From positions 744,001 to 808,000 of the forward strand of contig NZ_JHEL01000015.1 in assembly GCF_000710345.2 (NCBI RefSeq): a stretch of DNA of 64,000 nt, read 5' to 3'. The notes below the pieces were generated by a model. It saw only the letters and a list, made by a program, of their open reading frames with translations, searched no databases and had not been told where the DNA came from. Made by a program: the position numbers and the translations under genes. Shown here one piece after another: positions 60,001 to 64,000 of the stretch (the first letter of the stretch is position 1; every line of letters starts with the position of its first letter). This DNA is from Curtobacterium sp. S6. GTDB lineage: Bacteria > Actinomycetota > Actinomycetes > Actinomycetales > Micrococcaceae.

Positions 60001-60293
60001 ACGTCAAAGGCATAGGAATGCCACGCGCGCGCCGGGGGCGTGGACACGGCCGCCCCGATGGTCTGGGAGAAGCGGTCGCGAAGCCGATCGGCCGAGGCCC
60101 GAGTGGGAGCCAGTAGCAACACCTCCTCGGCGGAGCCTCGCCCGGATTCGTGCTCCACGTACTCCCGGGCACGGCTGATTAAAGATTCGGTCCGTCCACT
60201 GCCTGGCGGCCCGACCACGAGCACCGCAGGATTCCCCAGCGGTGCTTCCGATGACGTCCCCGAAGCCGGTGGTTGCTGTCTGTGTGGGCTCAT
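57006..60293 (-). CDS. adnA: Helicase-nuclease AdnA subunit
   Basis: AdnA pairs with AdnB to unwind and trim broken DNA ends. The motor domain is divergent: the P-loop reads VVGPPGSGRTESLISRA, with Arg in place of the usual Lys, and motif II is LILIDDLQETTPA. The C-terminal nuclease has VDRLEIDELGRYVVIDLKTG (Asp and Lys of the RecB-type site) and QLAAYQVALDAG, and ends with clustered cysteines (SFGCRLPEICPLCSAG), which could hold an Fe-S cluster. The 1095 residues are typical. It corresponds to Rv3202c, overlaps adnB by 4 nt, and faces a divergent exonuclease gene. Confidence 0.92.
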   Translation of the reverse strand: MSPHRQQPPASGTSSEAPLGNPAVLVVGPPGSGRTESLISRAREYVEHESGRGSAEEVLLLAPTRASADRLRDRFSQTIGAAVSTPPARAWHSYAFDVLRRAHTQGLLPGVMAEPRLLAGPEQDVLIGEMLEAHARGLGAPPAWPHDLHEAIGTRGFRREIREFLDRCAEFNLSSEHVRELGKRLGHPEWVAAADFRVEYDQLRRLRMPQAFDPSALIHEAASFVESHPEFVRLEHERLKLILIDDLQETTPAILRLLQALTAPSSVRPPELMMTACTDTVVQGFRGARPEILSNLGDGLVAYRGIDVRQATGQHRMPPVIADAVRRVGERIPVVAHARHHRLLPPARAVREREAHAEVNIVLTPSSQHELRLISQGILEEHVRGGRQLEDMAVIVRDGASLARIKRHLEADGIPVTVPVAEVPLREEPAVRPFLDALWLASGDRGGADISRALALLTSRLGGASPNRVRRIRQTLRAEELRRGGHRSSDELIVEALNGHAEPVEPAGRTGSGAGGSAASGGDPLDRVRRVLSAGRRALEETGSSAESVLWALWEASGLAQAWRSTAMGSGPAAQRANRDLDAIMGLFEAAERFVDQQPGAGAREFLEYIDSQDLPMDTLAPRSSGRSAVSLATPASAAGREWDWVHVASVQQGSWPNTTLRGGLLGTTELADVVLLGAEQAQRMNRRTRLRETRYDELRMFATAISRSRSRLVVSAVSNEEDEPSEFLDVLDPVGMLDRQPIHVRRPMTMRSLIAELRRWAQSTDHPARASEAARQLARIAGETTDSGEPAIPGAHPRDWWGLLPLSSEETPWSDDAPITLSPSRLQSIASSPLDWFVSASGAEAATDMSRSLGTLIHDIAQDLPEAPSHELKAELDRRFSMLGLPATWETDILYDRAVRMLEKFAAYAVDVRLTFGRSLVGVEGAFQVLVPGPARDALLTGRVDRLEIDELGRYVVIDLKTGKSAPPRKDLERHPQLAAYQVALDAGVGPRMFADEGEPQTYELDGAALTQLSGGAALVQLGTSTKSYGVQDQEPLGPEDSWAVELVQRCAELIAHSRFQARHDDASSGAFSFGCRLPEICPLCSAGRQVTQP

Positions 60294-60320
60294 GGGTCCA
60301 TCTCATCACGCTCGACTGAC

Positions 60321-60326
60321 AGGTTA
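60321..60326 (-). promoter_or_regulatory. Possible -10 box of adnA-adnB
   Basis: TAACCT on the minus strand would start transcription near 60313, about 20 nt before the adnA ATG. Confidence 0.4.
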
Positions 60327-60411
60327 AGGACGTCGACACCGCGGATCGGGCCCCCCGACGAATCCCGCAATTCACCGACGAGACACGAGGCGACCGGCCG
60401 CCCCTTCCGGG

Positions 60412-60417
60412 TACGGT
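60412..60417 (+). promoter_or_regulatory. -10 box of a probable leaderless exonuclease transcript
   Basis: TACGGT ends 6 nt before the ATG at 60424. Confidence 0.5.
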
Positions 60418-60423
60418 GGATCC

Positions 60424-61146
60424 ATGACGATCGACGACTCCCCCGCAGAGCGCCCGTGGACCCAAGGCCCCCGCGCCACTTTCGATCTGGAGACCACGGG
60501 ACCTAACCCGCGGACGGCACGGATCGTCACCGCGTCCCTGATCCTGGTCGGTCCCGACGGGGAGGTGCTCAGGCACGGTGAATGGTTGGCCGACCCGGGC
60601 GTTCCCATCCCGGAAGAGGCCGCCGCGGTTCACGGAATCACCACCGAGCACGCGCAAGAGCACGGCGCGCCCCTGAAACAGGTGGTCTACGAGCTGGCCT
60701 CCGCCATCGGCGGGCTGTTCTCCGATGGCGTCCCGATCTTCGCCTTCAACGCGGTTTATGATTTCACGGTTCTCGACCGCGAGTTGCGCCGGTGTGAGCT
60801 TCCGGAATTGACCCCGTACCCCGTGCTGGACCCACTCATCTTCAATAAAAAGGTCGACAAATATCACAAGGGAAAACGCACCCTGACCAATTTGGCCGAG
60901 GAATACGGGGTCCAGCTGGACAACGCCCACACCTCGGCCGCCGATTGCCTGGCCACGGAGCGCCTCGCGACGGCGATGACGCAGAAATACCCGCAGCTCG
61001 ACGTCCCCGCCGGCGAGCTCCACGAATACCAAATCTCCTGGGCCAAGGAACAGGCCACGGATCTCCAGGCGTACTTCGACAAGATCGGCAAGAAGACCAC
61101 GGTCAACGGCGATTGGCCCGTGCAACCGGAACGCGAGCGCTCCTGA
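60424..61146 (+). CDS. DEDDh 3'-5' exonuclease (DnaQ-like)
   Basis: The 240-residue protein is a free-standing exonuclease of the DNA polymerase III epsilon type. The four acidic residues and the histidine of the DEDDh class are visible: FDLETTG (Asp21, Glu23), FNAVYDFTVLD (second Asp) and NAHTSAADCLATERL (His and final Asp). It has the typical VHGITTEHAQEHG after the first motif. It may act in repair or RNA/DNA turnover; the divergent adnA makes repair attractive, but this is inference. ATG 60424 follows a TACGGT box by 6 nt, consistent with a leaderless mRNA. Confidence 0.9.
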   Translation: MTIDDSPAERPWTQGPRATFDLETTGPNPRTARIVTASLILVGPDGEVLRHGEWLADPGVPIPEEAAAVHGITTEHAQEHGAPLKQVVYELASAIGGLFSDGVPIFAFNAVYDFTVLDRELRRCELPELTPYPVLDPLIFNKKVDKYHKGKRTLTNLAEEYGVQLDNAHTSAADCLATERLATAMTQKYPQLDVPAGELHEYQISWAKEQATDLQAYFDKIGKKTTVNGDWPVQPERERS

Positions 61147-61178
61147 CCCGAAGCCCCGTGAGGTCGTCGAGGAACGCC

Positions 61179-61212
61179 GACAGGCCGGCCCGGCATTCCG
61201 GACCGGTCTGTC
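61179..61212. terminator. Hairpin between the exonuclease gene and hemL
   Basis: GACAGGCCGG (61179-61188) pairs with CCGGTCTGTC (61203-61212) with one G-T pair and a 14-nt loop, between converging genes. Confidence 0.5.
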
Positions 61213-61243
61213 ATTCGGCCCCACCGCGAACCGAGGTATGCCT

Positions 61244-62575
61244 CTAGCGCGTCGCCTGCGCCGCCGCCCGTGCCGCGGCGGGAAGGGCCGAGATGACGCG
61301 GTCCATCGCGGCGTCGTCGTGAGCCGATGACAAGAACCACGCCTCGAACGGGGACGGCGCCAAATACACGCCGGATTCCAGCATCGAGTGGAAGAACGCC
61401 GTGTATCGGAACGACTCGGAGGCCTTGATGTCCTCGTAGTTATGGACGCCGCGTGCTCCCGTCCCGAAGGCCAGCGAGAAGATATTTCCCGCGGTTTGGA
61501 TCGAGTGGTCGACGCCTTCAGCCTCCAAAGCCGAGCTCAGCTCGCCACGAAGCTGGTGAGATGCGCGATCGACCGCGGCGTAGACCTGTCCCGTGGCGTG
61601 TCGCAGGGTCGCGATCCCGGCCGCGACCGACAGCGGATTACCCGAGAGCGTCCCGGCCTGATACACCGGCCCGGTGGGCGCCAGATACTCCATGACTTCC
61701 CGCCGACCACCCAGGGCCGCGATGGGCATGCCGCCTCCGATCACCTTTCCGAAGGTGAAGATGTCCGGCGCCCATCCGCCTTCGTTTTCCGAGGTCAAAC
61801 CCCAGTACCCGGCCGACGAGGCGCGGAAACCCGTGAGCACCTCGTCGAAGATCATGAGCGCCCCGTTCTCACGAGTGATGCTCCTCAAGCCGGCGTTGAA
61901 ACCGTCCTTGGGGGTCACCACGCCCATGTTGCACGGCGCCGCCTCGGTGATGACCGCGGCGATCTCGCCGGGAAACTTCTCGAAGGCCGTGCGCACGGCG
62001 TCCAGGTCGTTGTACGGCAATACGATGGTTTCGGCGGTCGTCGCGGCCGTGACGCCCGCGGAGCCCGGCAAGGAGAGCGTCGCCACCCCCGAACCCGCTT
62101 CGGACAACAATGCGTCCACGTGCCCGTGATAGCACCCGGCGAATTTGATGACCTTATCGCGCTGCGTGTACCCGCGGGCAAGGCGAATGGCCGTCATCGT
62201 GGCCTCGGTACCGGTGGAGACGAGCCGCAACTGGTCGATCGCGTTGCCGTTGACGGCGGAGCGGTTGATCCGGTCCACGACCGTCTCGGCCAGCTCGGCC
62301 TCCCCTACCGTGGTCGCGCCAAAGGAGAGCCCGTGATCGACCGCCGCGTGGACCGCCTCGATGACCGGGGCATACCGGTGGCCGAGCAGCGCCGGGCCCC
62401 ACGAGCCGACCAGGTCAACGTACTCCCGCCCATCGGCATCCGTGATGTACGGCCCCTCGGCCTCCACGATGAACGGCGGAACCCCGCCGACGGAATTGAA
62501 CGCGCGCACGGGCGAATTGACCCCGCCCGGAATGACCTTGCGCGAACGGTCGAAGAGTTCTTCAGAAACGGTCAC
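61244..62575 (-). CDS. hemL: Glutamate-1-semialdehyde 2,1-aminomutase
   Basis: HemL makes 5-aminolevulinate from glutamate-1-semialdehyde in haem synthesis. The PLP lysine is in [18 protein letters not shown], preceded by [11 protein letters not shown] (PLP ring Asp). The N-terminus [20 protein letters not shown] is typical. GTG 62575 follows AGGAGG by six bases; the frame upstream is not family-like. The 443-residue length is normal. It follows hemB by 46 nt, and hemD, hemB and hemL are probably one operon. Confidence 0.96.
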   Translation of the reverse strand: MTVSEELFDRSRKVIPGGVNSPVRAFNSVGGVPPFIVEAEGPYITDADGREYVDLVGSWGPALLGHRYAPVIEAVHAAVDHGLSFGATTVGEAELAETVVDRINRSAVNGNAIDQLRLVSTGTEATMTAIRLARGYTQRDKVIKFAGCYHGHVDALLSEAGSGVATLSLPGSAGVTAATTAETIVLPYNDLDAVRTAFEKFPGEIAAVITEAAPCNMGVVTPKDGFNAGLRSITRENGALMIFDEVLTGFRASSAGYWGLTSENEGGWAPDIFTFGKVIGGGMPIAALGGRREVMEYLAPTGPVYQAGTLSGNPLSVAAGIATLRHATGQVYAAVDRASHQLRGELSSALEAEGVDHSIQTAGNIFSLAFGTGARGVHNYEDIKASESFRYTAFFHSMLESGVYLAPSPFEAWFLSSAHDDAAMDRVISALPAAARAAAQATR

Positions 62576-62621
62576 GATTTTCCTCCTGAGATCGGTGTGT
62601 GAAGTGTGGGGCCGAACCGCT

Positions 62622-63650
62622 TCAGCGTTTCCCCTGCGCCAGCCATCCGGCAACCTCGGTCGCGTAATACGTGAAGATCAGGTCGGCGCCGGCGCGGCGA
62701 ATCCCGGTGAGGACCTCCAGGACCATCCGCTCGCGATCCACCCAACCGTTGGCGGCGGCCGCCTCAATCATCGCGTACTCGCCGGAGACTTGGTAGGCGG
62801 CCACCGGAACCGGGGCAAAGTCGGCAACTTCACGAAGCACATCCAGATAGGACATGGCCGGCTTGACCATCACCATGTCCGCGCCCTCTTCGAGGTCGAG
62901 CTGGGTCTCCAGCAGGGCCTCTCGCCGGTTCGCCGGATCCTGCTGGTAGGTCTTTCGGTCCCCGGTCAGCGAGGATCCGACCGCGTCACGGAACGGGCCG
63001 AAGAACGCCGACGCATACTTGGCCGAATACGCCATGATCGACACGTCCTGGAAACCCTTCGCATCCAGCGCTGCGCGAATCCCGGCGATCTGCCCGTCCA
63101 TCATCCCGGACGGGCTCACGACGTGGGCCCCCGCCTCGGCCTGGGATACCGCCATGCGCTCGTAGAGTTCGACGCTGCGGTCGTTGTCGACCACCACTGC
63201 GCCGGAGGCGTCCTCGATGACCGGGCCGCAGTGTCCGTGATCAGTGAATTCGTCCAAACAGGTATCGGCCATGATCACGATGCGATCGCCGAATTCTTCC
63301 CGCACCGCCCGAATCGCGCGGTTCAGGATCCCGTCGCGTGCCCACGCCACGGAACCGTCCGAATCCTTGTCCTCATCCCGGGGGACGCCGAAAAGGTCGA
63401 TGCACTTCACGCCGGCCCTTTCGGCCTCGCGAACCGCCTCCAGAAGGGAGTCCACCGTGTGCTGATACTGGCCCGGCATCGAGGTGATTTCGGCGGGGCG
63501 ATCGATGCCGTCGCGCACAAACAACACCTGGATCATGTCTTCGGCGTGCAACCGCGTCTCGGCGACGATGTCGCGCAGCGCGGGCGTGGTCCGAAGGCGT
63601 CGCGGCCGCCGGGTCAGATCGAGTGCGTGCTGAGTTGAGTCTGCCTTCAT
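62622..63650 (-). CDS. hemB: Porphobilinogen synthase (5-aminolevulinate dehydratase)
   Basis: HemB joins two 5-aminolevulinate molecules into porphobilinogen. The Schiff-base lysines are in [19 protein letters not shown] and [15 protein letters not shown]. The metal site reads [14 protein letters not shown]: the first and last positions are Cys but the middle ligand of the zinc type is Asp, so metal use may be mixed or Mg-dependent. GxVRD-type text at the N-terminus ([18 protein letters not shown]) is typical. From ATG 63650 the protein has 342 residues; the longer frame runs into hemD. It lies five bases after hemD. Confidence 0.95.
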   Translation of the reverse strand: MKADSTQHALDLTRRPRRLRTTPALRDIVAETRLHAEDMIQVLFVRDGIDRPAEITSMPGQYQHTVDSLLEAVREAERAGVKCIDLFGVPRDEDKDSDGSVAWARDGILNRAIRAVREEFGDRIVIMADTCLDEFTDHGHCGPVIEDASGAVVVDNDRSVELYERMAVSQAEAGAHVVSPSGMMDGQIAGIRAALDAKGFQDVSIMAYSAKYASAFFGPFRDAVGSSLTGDRKTYQQDPANRREALLETQLDLEEGADMVMVKPAMSYLDVLREVADFAPVPVAAYQVSGEYAMIEAAAANGWVDRERMVLEVLTGIRRAGADLIFTYYATEVAGWLAQGKR

Positions 63651-63655
63651 GGTCT

Positions 63656-64000
63656 TTACTGCTTTCTTGATCGACTCTGTTCGTTGTCTTGCGCGGACAG
63701 GAGGTTTGTGGTCGCCCGCACGAGGTCCTGGGGCGTGGTGCCTTCGGAAGAAATCGTCGTGAGGCCGAGCGCTTGGGCCGCGGCTTCCGTCGTCGACCCG
63801 ATGCACACGACCGGCACGGATACCGGACCCAGCGAGTGCACGGTCTGCACGAGCTTCGGCGACGTCGCGATGACCGCCGAGGCGCCGCCGCTGACGAGGA
63901 ATTCCGCGGTTTCCCCTCGGTCTAAAACCATCGGTGGATCCGGCGATTGCTCGGTCCGGGCGATCAGCGGTCGGTCCACGGGGTACGGCCGACGCTCGTA
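63656..64000 (-). CDS. hemD: Uroporphyrinogen-III synthase, C-terminal part (cut by the window edge)
   Basis: The reading frame stays open to the window edge, so the gene's start lies outside. The visible 114 residues match the C-terminal half of HemD: YPVDRPLIARTEQSP, FLVSGGASAVIATSPKLVQ and the closing VVCIGSTTEAAAQALGLTTI with a T-x-x-DLV pattern. HemD closes hydroxymethylbilane into uroporphyrinogen III. The last residues (NEQSRSRKQ) are charged. It lies five bases before hemB, which supports the call. Because HemD sequences are poorly conserved, the symbol rests partly on position. Confidence 0.8.
   Translation of the reverse strand, partial: YERRPYPVDRPLIARTEQSPDPPMVLDRGETAEFLVSGGASAVIATSPKLVQTVHSLGPVSVPVVCIGSTTEAAAQALGLTTISSEGTTPQDLVRATTNLLSAQDNEQSRSRKQ

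Overview
The window is chromosomal DNA of a high-GC Gram-positive bacterium, most likely an actinobacterium of the order Micrococcales (Micrococcaceae-like). The evidence is the GC content of roughly 60-63%, a WhiB-family regulator, MtrAB-LpqB, PdtaS, AdnAB, a UPF0182 protein, a galactofuranose operon, a tmRNA tag ending in ALAA, and many TANNNT -10 boxes placed 6-8 nt before a start codon (leaderless transcripts). Genus and species cannot be fixed from the sequence alone. Almost everything is core-genome in character. I see no CRISPR array, insertion sequence, integrase or prophage.

Layout. 1-4.1 kb: DoxX-like membrane protein, then aroA-rsgA-hisN. 4.1-8.5 kb: a Gly/Tyr/Gln-tailed DUF4190-type membrane protein, tmRNA (ssrA), prfB, smpB and an unknown membrane protein. 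The usual ftsE-ftsX pair between prfB and smpB is absent. 8.5-13.4 kb: a tightly coupled minus-strand operon glf-glfT2-wzm-wzt for making and exporting a galactofuranan; the permease gene has unusually low GC. 13.8-17.7 kb: a large FHA/FtsK-SpoIIIE (EssC/EccC-like) ATPase with no type VII secretion partner nearby. 17.7-22.7 kb: an Rv3217c-like membrane protein, whiB1 with a terminator in its leader, pdtaS, a BldC-like HTH protein, a LysM membrane protein and an Rv3235-family protein. 22.8-31.8 kb: secA, hpf, comF, lpqB, mtrB, mtrA.

31.9-36.5 kb: a MetE/UROD-like protein, chorismate mutase, mnmA and its cysteine desulfurase (tRNA U34 thiolation), and trmL. 36.6-41.4 kb: HtrA-like protease, a coiled-coil membrane protein that looks like a TPM-domain protein without the TPM domain, PspA, and an ArsR regulator. 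41.5 kb: initiator tRNA. 41.8-49.2 kb: UPF0182, YlbL-like Lon/PDZ protease, zincin-like metalloprotease, YgjP-like metallopeptidase and an Rv3196-like protein, in the order known from the mycobacterial Rv3193c-Rv3196 region. 49.2-61.1 kb: DNA repair and nucleotide sanitation: uvrD2 (no HRDC domain), nudC, a phosphotransferase, adnB-adnA and a DEDDh exonuclease. 61.2-64 kb: haem genes hemL, hemB and the 3' part of hemD.

Themes. The window concentrates cell-envelope and secretion functions (galactan, SecA, LpqB/MtrAB, HtrA, PspA, YlbL), translation quality control (tmRNA/SmpB/RF2, HPF, RsgA, MnmA/TrmL) and double-strand-break repair (AdnAB, UvrD2). Points most worth a second look are the structured whiB1 leader, the orphan EssC-like ATPase, the low-GC wzm gene, and several apparent domain or gene losses relative to relatives (ftsEX at its usual site, the UvrD2 HRDC domain, the TPM domain). 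I did not find a clearly new defence or mobile system.
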